From G963662905 sp965230045 (GTDB lineage Bacteria > Bacteroidota > Bacteroidia > Bacteroidales > WRLA01): a DNA stretch of 64,000 nucleotides. Below the pieces are notes generated by a model. That model was given only the letters and a program-made list of their open reading frames with translations. It had not been told where the DNA came from and searched no databases. The position numbers were made by a program, and so were the translations under genes. The stretch is taken from contig OZ245940.1 of NCBI GenBank assembly GCA_965230045.1, positions 1,922,001 to 1,986,000 on the forward strand, in the 5' to 3' direction. Of this stretch, positions 40,043 through 49,525 are shown piece by piece. How positions within the stretch are numbered: the first letter of the stretch is position 1; every line of letters starts with the position of its first letter.

Positions 40043-41680
40043 TTATTCCTCTGAAGGATTGAAAAGTTTGCTTTTATGCAGCGTGATGCGGAATGTAGTG
40101 CCTTCGTTCAGCGCCGACGATTTTACAAAGATTTTTCCGTGGTGATATTCGGCAATAATCCTGCGTGCAAGCGATAGCCCCAGTCCCCAGCCGCGTTTTT
40201 TACTGGTAAATCCGGGATTGAAAATGGTATTGAACCTCCTGCGCGAAATCCCTTTTCCGGTATCACTGATATCAATATGAACGAGTCTGCCTTCTGTTTT
40301 CATTTTAATGCGGATGTCTCCGGCTCCGTTCATGGCATCAATGGCATTTTTGAATAGGTTTTCAATTACCCAGTTGAAAAGTGGTTTATTGAGCGGAACT
40401 TCAATAGTTTCGTCGGGCATTAGGGTGTGAAATTTAATTTTCCGCGATGTCCGGGTTTTAAAATAATCAACCGTTTCTGTCAATACATGATTCAGGTTCT
40501 CAAGCCGTAGTTCGGGAATAGAACCGATTTTGGAGAAGCGTTCCGTGATAACTTCCAGACGGCTGATGTCTTTCCCGAGTTCAACCAATGCCTGCTCTTT
40601 GTTTTCATCACCCATTTTCAAAAGTTCTATCCAGGCCATCATGCTGCTCAAAGGAGTGCCCAGCTGGTGTGCGGTTTCTTTCGACATTCCCACCCACACC
40701 TGGTTTTGCTCGGCTTTTCGTGCGGTGCTGAACAGGAAGTAGGCAACCAAAAGGAATATCCCGATAATCGAAAACTGCACATAAGGGTAGAGCCTGAGCT
40801 CTGTCAGCAATCCTGAATTCTGATAATAAATATAGCGCTCGCCCTGGCCGGTCAAACGGATAATGATGGGCTCGTTTTCGCTGCGCATATCGGCCAGTAC
40901 TTCTTTGAGCACTGCCGGATCGTTCAGGTTTTTATCGGGCATATTGCCACTGGCATAAACTTTTGTGCCGAGGCTGTCGGTGATAATAACCGGAACGCTG
41001 GCCGTATTGAAGGCTACTTCATCAAAAAAAGATTGCGTCAGGTCATCGAGGACTTCCTTGAGCCCGCTGAATAATTTTGAATCTTTGTAATAAAGATATT
41101 GGTTTTTGTCTCTATAATAATTAATAACAATCGGCCGGTAACGTGCAAATTCCGCAAGAAGCTTGTTGTCTAAGTATTTTACGGTGTCCATGCTGAAATC
41201 CACATTAATGGCCCAAAGGATTTTCCGGTCTTCATCAGTAATAACTACCGGAATGTTTTTATTGTTATCGATAAAACTCAATGAAAAGCTCAGTTCGGAA
41301 TCGTCTTCTGCATCAATAATGCGTTTATAGGCATTGGCCAGCATTTCCACCCGCCTTCTTTCTTCTTCGGCAATTTGCTCAAAAAAGCTTTCGGTATAAT
41401 TGACCAGGCTGGCTTTGCGGTGAATAGCATCGGCCCAAATGCGCACATTGTCACGCTCTTCTTCGCCAACAATACGGATAATGCGGTTTGTATAAAGAAA
41501 AGTGGCAAATATAATGAGGACTGCTGCACTGAGCAGAAACCATTTCCAGCGTTGTTTCCTGAGATAAATATCCAATGTCCTGTAGTTTTTTGGAATGTTA
41601 TGGCCAAAACGTGAAACAAGGGCAAATATTGTTTTTTGCAGCCTGCTAAATTTGATGGAATTGTAGAAGCTGTCTGCCAA
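40043..41680 (-). CDS. Membrane sensor histidine kinase with duplicated extracytoplasmic sensor
   Basis: A 545-residue kinase. Membrane helices at about 48-64 and 299-318 enclose a sensor region made of two similar halves (PVVITDEDRKILWA...QYLYYKDS and PVIITDSLGTKVYA...RYIYYQNS), pointing to tandem PAS/Cache-like repeats. The phospho-acceptor is His338 in KETAHQLGTPLSS, a variant H box; HATPase_c follows (NLFKNAIDAM, DTGKGI, GWGLGLSL). No receiver domain. The frame has no ATG near its start: the first codon is TTG at 41680, with a stop two codons further upstream, so a TTG start is likely. A TACCTTTG promoter box lies 20 bp upstream. Confidence 0.9.
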   Translation of the reverse strand: MADSFYNSIKFSRLQKTIFALVSRFGHNIPKNYRTLDIYLRKQRWKWFLLSAAVLIIFATFLYTNRIIRIVGEEERDNVRIWADAIHRKASLVNYTESFFEQIAEEERRRVEMLANAYKRIIDAEDDSELSFSLSFIDNNKNIPVVITDEDRKILWAINVDFSMDTVKYLDNKLLAEFARYRPIVINYYRDKNQYLYYKDSKLFSGLKEVLDDLTQSFFDEVAFNTASVPVIITDSLGTKVYASGNMPDKNLNDPAVLKEVLADMRSENEPIIIRLTGQGERYIYYQNSGLLTELRLYPYVQFSIIGIFLLVAYFLFSTARKAEQNQVWVGMSKETAHQLGTPLSSMMAWIELLKMGDENKEQALVELGKDISRLEVITERFSKIGSIPELRLENLNHVLTETVDYFKTRTSRKIKFHTLMPDETIEVPLNKPLFNWVIENLFKNAIDAMNGAGDIRIKMKTEGRLVHIDISDTGKGISRRRFNTIFNPGFTSKKRGWGLGLSLARRIIAEYHHGKIFVKSSALNEGTTFRITLHKSKLFNPSEE

Positions 41681-41700
41681 TTTTTTTTACTTTTACATCA

Positions 41701-41708
41701 CAAAGGTA
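41701..41708 (-). promoter_or_regulatory. -7 box of the membrane kinase gene
   Basis: TACCTTTG on the minus strand, 20 bases before the TTG start at 41680. It supports this start. The 84-bp gap to nhaA is a divergent promoter region. Confidence 0.5.
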
Positions 41709-41764
41709 ATTCAACAAAAAGTTTATAAAATAGTTGTATATCTGAAACCGATTTAAAACAGATT

Positions 41765-43069
41765 ATGAAACAAAAAAAGAATTTGCTCTCATTTCCCATT
41801 ACACGCTTCATTAGCGAAGCTGCCTTAGGTGGTATTTTATTGATTATTGCAACTGTTGTGGCTTTGATTTGGGCCAATTCCGGTGATGGCTCATCTTATG
41901 CCGATATTTGGTATAAAACCAAACTGAGTTTCTCTTTGGGCGATTTTGGCCTTTCCAAAAGTTTACAACATTGGATTAATGATGGTTTGATGGCCATTTT
42001 CTTTTTTACGGTCGGCCTGGAAATCAAACGCGAAATTATTGGCGGTGAGCTGTCCAGCCCACGAAAAGCGCTTCTGCCTATTGGAGCGGCCATCGGAGGC
42101 ATGGCAATCCCCGCTGTTTTTTATATGACAGCCATTGGCTGGGATGCACAGTATGCCGATGGCTGGGGCGTTCCTATGGCAACTGATATTGCTTTTGCAC
42201 TGGGAATTCTGGCTTTGCTGGGAAAACGCGTAAATATCAACCTGAAAATTTTCCTGACAGCCCTCGCAATCGCGGATGATCTTGGTGCTATCCTGGTTAT
42301 TGCCGTGTTTTATACCGAAAGTATCAATACTACAGCCTTAATCGAAGCTTTTCTCTTTTTGGCCGTGCTGGTGGGGGCAAACCGTTTAGGTGTAAGGCGG
42401 ACAACTTTTTATGCCGTAGTAGGCTTGGCGGGCGTCTGGCTTTCATTTTTCTATTCGGGAGTTCATGCCACAATTGCCGGCGTTTTGATTGCTTTTGCTA
42501 TCCCTGCGCGCCCAAAGGTTTATGAAACCGCTTTTATTGATAAATTAGGAAAGCTTCTTACATGTTTTAACAACGCAAAACCAAATGATAATAAATTGCT
42601 GACGTCCAGTCAGGCGCATTTGGTTGAAAATATTGAAAAGCTTAGCAATGATGCACATACGCCTCTGCAAAAGCTGGAACACAGCCTTCATCCGGTAGTG
42701 GCTTTTATGATTTTGCCTTTGTTTGCACTGGCCAATGCCGGTGTGCGTATTGAGGGCAATATTCTTGATGTGCTGTTCAGTCCGGTGGCTCTTGGGATTA
42801 TTGCGGGTCTTGTTGCCGGTAAAGCTGTTGGTGTTACGCTTTTTACTGAATTATTTGTGCGCCTCAAAATTTCAGATATGCCCGATGGTGTTAAAAGGAA
42901 GGATATAATTGGCGCGGGATTCCTTGCCGGTATTGGATTTACAATGTCGATTTTTATCAGCCAGCTTGCTTTTCAGGATGATGTGTTGCTTCAGGCTGCT
43001 AAGGTGGGGATATTTGCTGCCTCATTTATTTCCGCTTTACTGGGTGTGGCAATATTGCTAAAAAAGTGA
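41765..43069 (+). CDS. nhaA: Na+/H+ antiporter NhaA
   Basis: A 434-residue membrane protein of about 12 helices. The NhaA signatures are present: ALIWANS near the start, the VGLEIKRE motif, ATDIAFALGIL and the paired aspartates in AIADDLGAI that carry the ions, plus GIGFTMSIFI near the end. It exchanges Na+ for H+ across the inner membrane for pH and salt balance. An insert of about 45 residues (around NDNKLLTSSQAHLVENIEKL) sits in the central cytoplasmic loop, as in many non-enterobacterial NhaA proteins. It is divergent from the kinase gene. Confidence 0.95.
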   Translation: MKQKKNLLSFPITRFISEAALGGILLIIATVVALIWANSGDGSSYADIWYKTKLSFSLGDFGLSKSLQHWINDGLMAIFFFTVGLEIKREIIGGELSSPRKALLPIGAAIGGMAIPAVFYMTAIGWDAQYADGWGVPMATDIAFALGILALLGKRVNINLKIFLTALAIADDLGAILVIAVFYTESINTTALIEAFLFLAVLVGANRLGVRRTTFYAVVGLAGVWLSFFYSGVHATIAGVLIAFAIPARPKVYETAFIDKLGKLLTCFNNAKPNDNKLLTSSQAHLVENIEKLSNDAHTPLQKLEHSLHPVVAFMILPLFALANAGVRIEGNILDVLFSPVALGIIAGLVAGKAVGVTLFTELFVRLKISDMPDGVKRKDIIGAGFLAGIGFTMSIFISQLAFQDDVLLQAAKVGIFAASFISALLGVAILLKK

Positions 43070-43077
43070 GTTAATTA

Positions 43078-43108
43078 TTGTTAATGAGCGGATTATTCCA
43101 TACTTTTG
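43078..43108 (+). promoter_or_regulatory. Promoter of the DUF4251 gene
   Basis: TTG (43078-43080), 20 bases, TACTTTTG (43101-43108), a full consensus match directly after nhaA. The leader to 43166 would be about 52 bases. Confidence 0.65.
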
Positions 43109-43165
43109 GTATGCCAATTGCTTTTATTTGATAGAATTTTAACACTAACCATAAAACCCAATATT

Positions 43166-43720
43166 ATGAAAAAGTTTGTATTGATACTGTTAAGTGCATT
43201 ATTTGTGATAACAGGTTTTGCGCAGGAAGTAAGCAAAAAAGAAGCCAGGCAGGCAAAAAGGGAAGCGGAGAAAAAGGAAGCCCACGAAAAATATCTGAAG
43301 GCCATGCAACTGATGAAGGACAAGACCTTTATCGTTACGGCTCAAACCATCACCTTTCGCAGTGGCCAGCAGATTTTCCCTGATGAATCCATTAATTTCC
43401 TGAAAGTGAATGAAGGAAAAGGCGTGATTCAAATTGCGCCCCGTACAGCCATGAACCCCGGTTTTAACGGACTTGGCGGTATCACCATCGAAGGGGATTT
43501 GCGCAATGTGAAAGAGAATGAAAACGAAAAGAAAAATCATTATACGATGAGTTTTACCATTAACGGTTTGGCCGGTTCGGCACAAATTACCGTAAACCTC
43601 TATGGCAGCGATCAGGCCAGTGTAATGGTGCAGGGAATGTATTCGGGTGTGAGCTTTACACTTAATGGGATACTTGAGCCCATTGGTGATGCTACAATTT
43701 ATCAGGGTTCGGACTATTAA
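43166..43720 (+). CDS. DUF4251 family exported protein
   Basis: A 184-residue exported protein: signal peptide about 1-20 (ending ITGFAQ), a highly charged helix (KKEARQAKREAEKKEAHEKY), then the beta-rich DUF4251 domain (DKTFIVTAQTITF ... FLKVNEGKGVIQI ... TISGSVMVQGMYSG-like end). The family is common in Bacteroidota and uncharacterised. The ATG at 43166 is preferred to an ATG at 43106, which lies inside the -7 promoter box. The gene is monocistronic, between its own promoter and a hairpin terminator. Confidence 0.85.
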   Translation: MKKFVLILLSALFVITGFAQEVSKKEARQAKREAEKKEAHEKYLKAMQLMKDKTFIVTAQTITFRSGQQIFPDESINFLKVNEGKGVIQIAPRTAMNPGFNGLGGITIEGDLRNVKENENEKKNHYTMSFTINGLAGSAQITVNLYGSDQASVMVQGMYSGVSFTLNGILEPIGDATIYQGSDY

Positions 43721-43736
43721 AAGAACTGATTTAGAG

Positions 43737-43767
43737 AAAGCCGGCTCCCATATTGTGGGCCGGCTTT
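43737..43767 (+). terminator. Hairpin terminator after the DUF4251 gene
   Basis: AAAGCCGGCTCCCA and TGGGCCGGCTTT pair with a 2-base bulge around a 5-base loop. The T tract after it is short, so termination may be partial. Confidence 0.6.
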
Positions 43768-43862
43768 CCTGTTTTCGCGAAATTCGTTTTTTTGCCTGAG
43801 GATTTTTCCCGAATTTTGTATGCGGATAATGTTTTGTCCTGAAAAATTCAAATTACTTGTTT

Positions 43863-44900
43863 ATGGTAGCATCACGGGATCAGATATTCAAAGACCTGAA
43901 AAATAAAATCTACAAGCCGGTATATTTCCTGCATGGTGATGAGCCGTATTATATTGATGAAATATCGTCCTATATCGAGAAAAATGTGCTCGATGAAACG
44001 GAAAAGCAGTTTAACCAGCTTGTGGTTTATGGACGCGATGTGAACCGCCAGACCATCATCAGTCAATCAAAAGCCTTTCCAATGATGGGCGCACATCAGG
44101 TGATCATCGTAAAGGAAGCTCAGGATATGCGCGATTTTGTGGGGAATGACAAAAGCCAGGAACCCGACAGATTGGTTGAATACCTGAAAAAGCCGCAACC
44201 CTCAACGATTCTCGTTTTTTGCTATAAATATAAAAAACTGGATAAACGAAAGGCGCTGTACAAGGCTTTTAACAAGCATGCGGTGATTTTTGAGAGCAAA
44301 AAAATATACGATAATCAGCTTGCACCCTGGATTTCATCATGGTTAAACCAAAAAGGATTTACCATTACACCGCGGGCAAGTGCGATTATTGCCGAACATC
44401 TCGGAAACGATCTGGCCCGAATTGTCAATGAATTGAGCAAACTGATTATTAACCTGCCCGCCGGCACCCGAATCATTGAAACTCATGTTGAAGAAAATAT
44501 TGGAATCAGCAAAGAGTATAATGTATTTGAGCTGCAAAATGCCATCGGCGAAAGGAGCCTGTATAAAGTAAACCGGATTGCAGCATTTATGGCAAGTAAT
44601 GCCAAAGAATATCCGCTTCAGCGTTTGTTGCCAACTTTAACGCGTTTTTTTGTTAATATCCTGATTTATCATCGTTTGGCTGATAAATCAAAAAATAATG
44701 TGGCCTCTGCATTATCTATAAACCCGTATTTTGTGCGTGATTACGAAAAAGCTGCGCGGAATTTTTCGCCCGGCCGTTTATTTGGTATGGTTTCGCTTTT
44801 GCGCGAATTTGATCTGAAATCCAAAGGCGTAGGAGCAAATCCAGGCAATATGAAAGACGGTGATTTGATCCGCGAACTCATGGTGAAGCTGATGCGCTAA
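43863..44900 (+). CDS. holA: DNA polymerase III delta subunit
   Basis: A 345-residue clamp-loader subunit. The N-terminus (KPVYFLHGDEPYYIDEISSYI) is the typical HolA start with the degenerate nucleotide-binding region. AEHLGNDLARIVNELSKLI is the conserved delta motif, and the collar domain follows. It opens the sliding clamp during DNA replication. The frame could start from a TTG at 43857, but ATG 43863 is standard. Its last 4 bp overlap the tail of tamB on the other strand. Confidence 0.93.
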   Translation: MVASRDQIFKDLKNKIYKPVYFLHGDEPYYIDEISSYIEKNVLDETEKQFNQLVVYGRDVNRQTIISQSKAFPMMGAHQVIIVKEAQDMRDFVGNDKSQEPDRLVEYLKKPQPSTILVFCYKYKKLDKRKALYKAFNKHAVIFESKKIYDNQLAPWISSWLNQKGFTITPRASAIIAEHLGNDLARIVNELSKLIINLPAGTRIIETHVEENIGISKEYNVFELQNAIGERSLYKVNRIAAFMASNAKEYPLQRLLPTLTRFFVNILIYHRLADKSKNNVASALSINPYFVRDYEKAARNFSPGRLFGMVSLLREFDLKSKGVGANPGNMKDGDLIRELMVKLMR

Positions 44901-47900
44901 GGTTTTTTCGGTTTAGGATGCTTTTTCTTTTTTATACCGAATAACTCCCGCAGGTTATCAAAATCGCGCCGATAGGATATACCAACGCCTTGTGTATAAG
45001 GAGCTGTTGTGTTGAGCAAATCCACATTATTGGAACGGTTAAAAACTTTTGCCCTCAGTTGCCCGTCATCGGTTATTTTAATCTCAACATTTACATCTCC
45101 CACAATATCACTGGTTTGTGAGCTGTACTTCTGACGGTCGGCATAGCCAATATTGCCATCGATGATTACACGGTTATCAAAAAGCTGTGTTGAGAGTGCA
45201 ACTTCCACTTCCTCGGCCGAAAGTTCATTGCCCGGGCGGTAATTGATCCCGATATCAAAATCTTTACTGATTTGCGATAACCAATTGCTCAGTTGATTGG
45301 AAATCAGGCTAAGGGATGATGTGCTGATGCTGCTGGCGATACCCTGGTTGTTGAATTGGAATGAAAAATTATTCAGCACCAATAGTGAGAAAAACTGTTT
45401 GGTCATGCTTACTTCATCGGTTGTGTCGAGACGGCTGTAAATCAGGTTTTTAATGTCTTCTTCGACGCCGGGAAAATAAATACCAAAACTGATTTTTGGG
45501 TTCATTAGTTCATCTTGCAGGCGAACTAAGCAGTTTACAGGAGTCCGCACGTTTAACACTGTGGAGTCTAAAGGAAGGTCTAGCCCGGCTAAAGTTGTAC
45601 GCAATTTGTAAGTCGCTGTAAGGTTGATTTTTGCATCGTAAGGATTGCCGTCAAATGAAATGCTGGAGCCCTGGTTGATGTCGAGCATGCGGTTCAAAAT
45701 GCCCCGCAACCTGATCAGCAGGCTGCCGCTTCGGATAACGTATTCGCCATCAATATCAAAATTGCCTTCTTCGTCAATATTCATCTTAATGTCACCGTTT
45801 CCGCGTGCTTTGATGCTGCCGCTTTGTTCGGGCAGGAATATGGTAATATTGGCCTTGTTGTTCAGCCGCATATCCATATTAAGTTTTAAACCGGTTACAT
45901 TGGCATTGACCCCGCTTTTCTTTGGGCTGTCCGGGTTTGCTTCTTCCGCATTGATAAATGTCACAAAGTTGTTTTCAGAAACATCTTCCGTAGTATTTAA
46001 TGGAATGTTTATTTCTGTGCCCTCCTGTGTTTCCACATTTACATCCATCAAAACATTATTATCTGTTCCATCAATATTCACTGCGCCGGAAACCAAAGCT
46101 GATCCATAAAATGCACTGTTTTGTGTTTTAGTGTTATTTAGGGCGAAAAGATTGTTGGGCTGCAAATTTAAATTGAGCTTGAAGTTATTAAAATAATTAT
46201 GTCCAATGCTTCCCGAAAGCGGGGCAGGATTTCCCAGGCTATCGTAAAAGATAAAGTTTTTGAAATTGATAATTTCATCACTGATGAATACATCTCCCGT
46301 ATATGTGTAAAGCGTATTCAGATAATCGGCCCGTGCCTGACCGCGCATTACGGAAAGAGACCCTTCAATTTCGGGTTTTGTGATCAGCCCGTTTATTTTA
46401 AAATTGCCGGATGCAAAACCTTCGATATCACTGATTATGCCTTCCATATAGGGCTCAATAATGCCCGCGTCGAGGTTCTGTAAAATGATGTTTGAATGGA
46501 TGCTGTCGTTTTCAGGGAAATAATTCCCTTTAATATCCAGAGGCGAATATTGATAACCTTCGCCTTTGATGGTGGAAACGATATCAATCTGAATTTTATC
46601 GCTGCTATAGTCCCAGCTTGAACGAAGGCTTGCCTGTCCCAGTTTATGATGGTTTAATTCCATGTTTTGGATACGCAAATCCGAAAAAACAAGGGGCTCG
46701 TGGTAGATGTTGTTCAGGCTGATGCTACCATCTACCAGTCCGTTGAAATCAATTCCGGCCAAAGCCGTGATCATGTCAAAATTACTGAGGTTCACGTTTT
46801 TTAACCCCAAATCAAAGCGGCTTAGCGTATCCTTGCTTAAGGAACCGCTGAGGCTGATTTCTTCGCCGGGCGCTTTTAGGGTGAAATGGCCAAAATGGAT
46901 TCCAAGCGTATCAAAATCAATGGAATTTGTGGTTGGGATTGTCCAGGTAGTATCATTAATGGTGAAGGAAGATCCTGAAAACCTCAAATTGGTTAGCGGG
47001 TAATCGATGAAATTTGCTATGCCCCTGATATTGCCCGAATTATGCAGTTTTTTCTTTTGGTCGTCCCATTTAAAAATGAAGGATATCCGGTTATTGCTGA
47101 CATTTGAATAAACGGAAAAATCTGAAATGCCAAGGTTCAGGCTATCGGTTTCTCCTTCTTCCCGAAAGACGATTCGGTTGGAGCCCGTAGAAAAAGTCAT
47201 GATATTTTTGAGCGTGGAACTGTGCAGGAACCATTTCTTAAATTTGATGCCCCTATAGTCGATCTCGTCTGCATTTCCTTTCATTTGGAGCAGTGCTTTT
47301 CCTGTATTGAAATTTCCGCTGATACTGGATAAAGGACTGATTTTTAAATCCGGGAAAAACAAATCGGTAAGGGTTTCCGTGTCTTTAAAGAGAACACTGA
47401 ATTCAAGTTGGTAGTTTTCGTTGATTTCCTCAAGGTGTTCATCGCTTGCCTGAAAACTGGCAATATAATTATGGACAAATTGCCGGCTGCTTGAAGCTAT
47501 TTTACTGAAATCGAAAGTGCCTTTGATGTGCGCATCGATAAAATCGCTGTAAATGTCGATTCGTTTGTTGCTGTCATTGGTTTTTCGGGCTTCAATAATT
47601 GCCTTCTTCATTAGGTAACTGCGTTCTGTTTCGGCGAGGTTCAGGCTGTCTATTCTTATCTTTCCAAGTATATCGTCGAGTTTGTCGCCCCGGAAATTGG
47701 CGTCAATTTTACCCGAAAGGACTGCGTCGGGATCGCCAAAGGTTCTCAGGTTCAAGTCGAAAAGACGGGCACTTTTGAGTGTGCTCACAAAATTGAATAA
47801 AGGGATTTCTTCCGTATAATCAATCAGCCCTTTAAAATTAAAATCGATGTTTTTGTCCTGGACATTGAGGCTTCCGTTAAACTGTTTGTCCGAGACATGC

Positions 47901-49321
47901 GCATCAATCAGGATATTGCGGTAGGCGTAATTATTATAACGGATCGTATCAATGCTTCCTTCGAGTTTCATCCGGGCATTTTTAATGCTAAACCCTTTAC
48001 CGTTGATGTGGGTTTTTAAACTAACATCGCCAAGATTCGGGGCATATCCGGTAAATGTCCCCAGGTCGAAAGATGATGCCGTTAGGTCTCCGGTATATTC
48101 GAAAATATCTTCTTTCGGGTTGTATTTTAATTTTATATCTGTTTTAAAGCCTCCTAAACCTGTGTTAAACAGGCCTTTGGAAACAAAGTCATTATAAAAA
48201 CCGCTAAACTCCCCGCTCATCCTGATAAAGCCCAGATTTTCGATCTGGCTTGGTAATTCCATTCGAATCCTTTGCCCGTCATATACCGGCAGGCTTAAAT
48301 TGTTTAGATCACGGGCGTTGGTTTCTAGGCTTTTAACATCTGCCAAAATAAAACTTTCTTCAATATCCGGAAGCCCGCTGATGGAAATATTCCCCATAAA
48401 GTGCGTGCCTTTCCCATAGCGGATAATAAAATCGGAAGCGTTGAGGTGCCCAATGCGCCCTTTTGCTTTTCCTCTGAAATACAGTGTGTTGTACATGTTT
48501 TGTAAACTAGACGAAAAATAACCAATATCGGAAGTGTTTAGTTTGGAATGTGTAATATTGGTTTCAATCGTAACACTTTTTTCGAAATCATTCCAGTCGT
48601 TCCACTGGCTGTAAGCGAAATTGTAATCCAAATGCAAATCAGAATAATTAGTATTGATGATCACATTTTCGCCACGAAATGCCTGTGGGCTAAGGAAAAA
48701 GTTCCCGCTGAGCTTTTCTACGCCAAATCCACTTGTATCAGTAGTTTTCAGTGAATCAATCATAACAAAAACCGTGTCGTGATTCATGCGGATTTCTGAT
48801 AAAACCAGATGGCGAATGTCGAGGTTCAGATGATTCCAGTCAAATCCCTGTCGCCTGCGCCTCGTGTTGTTTTCGTAAATAAAGCGGGTGTTCTTTATGC
48901 GTAATTTTTTGCAGTGTAGATCAAGTGCCGGTAAGTGAATATCCTGATTTTCGTCAATATCATCAAGGCTGTCGGATTTGCTGTTGAAGGCTGAAATAAG
49001 ATGATTGTAGTTGAATCCTTCCAAATGTTTTTTATAAAGGCCGACTTCGGCACCGCTTAATGTGATTGATTCCAATTTAAGCTGCCTTTTGAGGTAGTGA
49101 AATCCCAAAAAGTCAAGGGTTAAATTTTCAATACGGATAAAGTCATTGTTTTCTGCGTCTTTGATACGTATATTCTTTAATTCCAAATCGAGAAAATATT
49201 GGATGCCAAAGCCTTCAATACTGACTTCTGTGCCCAGCTTTTCGCTCAGCCAGCCTGCCGCTTTTCCAGCCACATAGCTCTGTAAGGCAGTACTGCGCAT
49301 GATGGTAAACAACAGTATCAC
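44897..49321 (-). CDS. tamB: TamB-like translocation and assembly protein (DUF490/AsmA family)
   Basis: A very long beta-rich protein (1474 residues from the GTG at 49321) with AsmA-like N-terminal features and the TamB/DUF490 C-terminal domain (LRGILNRMLDINQGSSISFDG region; DNRVIIDGNIGYAD). TamB spans the periplasm as a hydrophobic groove for lipid transport or outer membrane assembly. The frame continues upstream of the GTG for 22 codons and encodes the missing half of the signal anchor (IIRTIRKIARIILRLALIIT). No ATG, GTG or TTG occurs there before the stop, so a rare start, for example ATT at 49387, is possible. A -7 box at 49419-49426 fits that longer form. Confidence 0.9.
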   Translation of the reverse strand: MILLFTIMRSTALQSYVAGKAAGWLSEKLGTEVSIEGFGIQYFLDLELKNIRIKDAENNDFIRIENLTLDFLGFHYLKRQLKLESITLSGAEVGLYKKHLEGFNYNHLISAFNSKSDSLDDIDENQDIHLPALDLHCKKLRIKNTRFIYENNTRRRRQGFDWNHLNLDIRHLVLSEIRMNHDTVFVMIDSLKTTDTSGFGVEKLSGNFFLSPQAFRGENVIINTNYSDLHLDYNFAYSQWNDWNDFEKSVTIETNITHSKLNTSDIGYFSSSLQNMYNTLYFRGKAKGRIGHLNASDFIIRYGKGTHFMGNISISGLPDIEESFILADVKSLETNARDLNNLSLPVYDGQRIRMELPSQIENLGFIRMSGEFSGFYNDFVSKGLFNTGLGGFKTDIKLKYNPKEDIFEYTGDLTASSFDLGTFTGYAPNLGDVSLKTHINGKGFSIKNARMKLEGSIDTIRYNNYAYRNILIDAHVSDKQFNGSLNVQDKNIDFNFKGLIDYTEEIPLFNFVSTLKSARLFDLNLRTFGDPDAVLSGKIDANFRGDKLDDILGKIRIDSLNLAETERSYLMKKAIIEARKTNDSNKRIDIYSDFIDAHIKGTFDFSKIASSSRQFVHNYIASFQASDEHLEEINENYQLEFSVLFKDTETLTDLFFPDLKISPLSSISGNFNTGKALLQMKGNADEIDYRGIKFKKWFLHSSTLKNIMTFSTGSNRIVFREEGETDSLNLGISDFSVYSNVSNNRISFIFKWDDQKKKLHNSGNIRGIANFIDYPLTNLRFSGSSFTINDTTWTIPTTNSIDFDTLGIHFGHFTLKAPGEEISLSGSLSKDTLSRFDLGLKNVNLSNFDMITALAGIDFNGLVDGSISLNNIYHEPLVFSDLRIQNMELNHHKLGQASLRSSWDYSSDKIQIDIVSTIKGEGYQYSPLDIKGNYFPENDSIHSNIILQNLDAGIIEPYMEGIISDIEGFASGNFKINGLITKPEIEGSLSVMRGQARADYLNTLYTYTGDVFISDEIINFKNFIFYDSLGNPAPLSGSIGHNYFNNFKLNLNLQPNNLFALNNTKTQNSAFYGSALVSGAVNIDGTDNNVLMDVNVETQEGTEINIPLNTTEDVSENNFVTFINAEEANPDSPKKSGVNANVTGLKLNMDMRLNNKANITIFLPEQSGSIKARGNGDIKMNIDEEGNFDIDGEYVIRSGSLLIRLRGILNRMLDINQGSSISFDGNPYDAKINLTATYKLRTTLAGLDLPLDSTVLNVRTPVNCLVRLQDELMNPKISFGIYFPGVEEDIKNLIYSRLDTTDEVSMTKQFFSLLVLNNFSFQFNNQGIASSISTSSLSLISNQLSNWLSQISKDFDIGINYRPGNELSAEEVEVALSTQLFDNRVIIDGNIGYADRQKYSSQTSDIVGDVNVEIKITDDGQLRAKVFNRSNNVDLLNTTAPYTQGVGISYRRDFDNLRELFGIKKKKHPKPKKP

Positions 49322-49418
49322 TAATGCAGTGATAATGAGCGCAAGCCGCAGGATTATCCTTGCTATTTTTCTGATTGTTCTGATAATGTTTTACTACGTT
49401 GATTTATATAACAGGTTG

Positions 49419-49426
49419 CAAAAATA
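49419..49426 (-). promoter_or_regulatory. -7 box of tamB
   Basis: TATTTTTG on the minus strand, between the terminator of the upstream gene and tamB. The leader would be about 26 bases to the possible ATT start or about 92 to the GTG. Confidence 0.45.
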
Positions 49427-49436
49427 GGCAAATTGC

Positions 49437-49459
49437 AAAAGCTGCAGGCCGCTTGCAGC
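49437..49459 (-). terminator. Hairpin terminator after the 49526-50233 gene
   Basis: On the minus strand GCTGCA, a 7-base loop and TGCAGC are followed by TTTT. It separates the membrane-protein gene from tamB. Confidence 0.5.
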
Positions 49460-49525
49460 CATTCTGTTCCGAAAATCCTCCGGGCATTAATTTTTGGATG
49501 GCTTATTTCATTGGTTCCAGATGTT

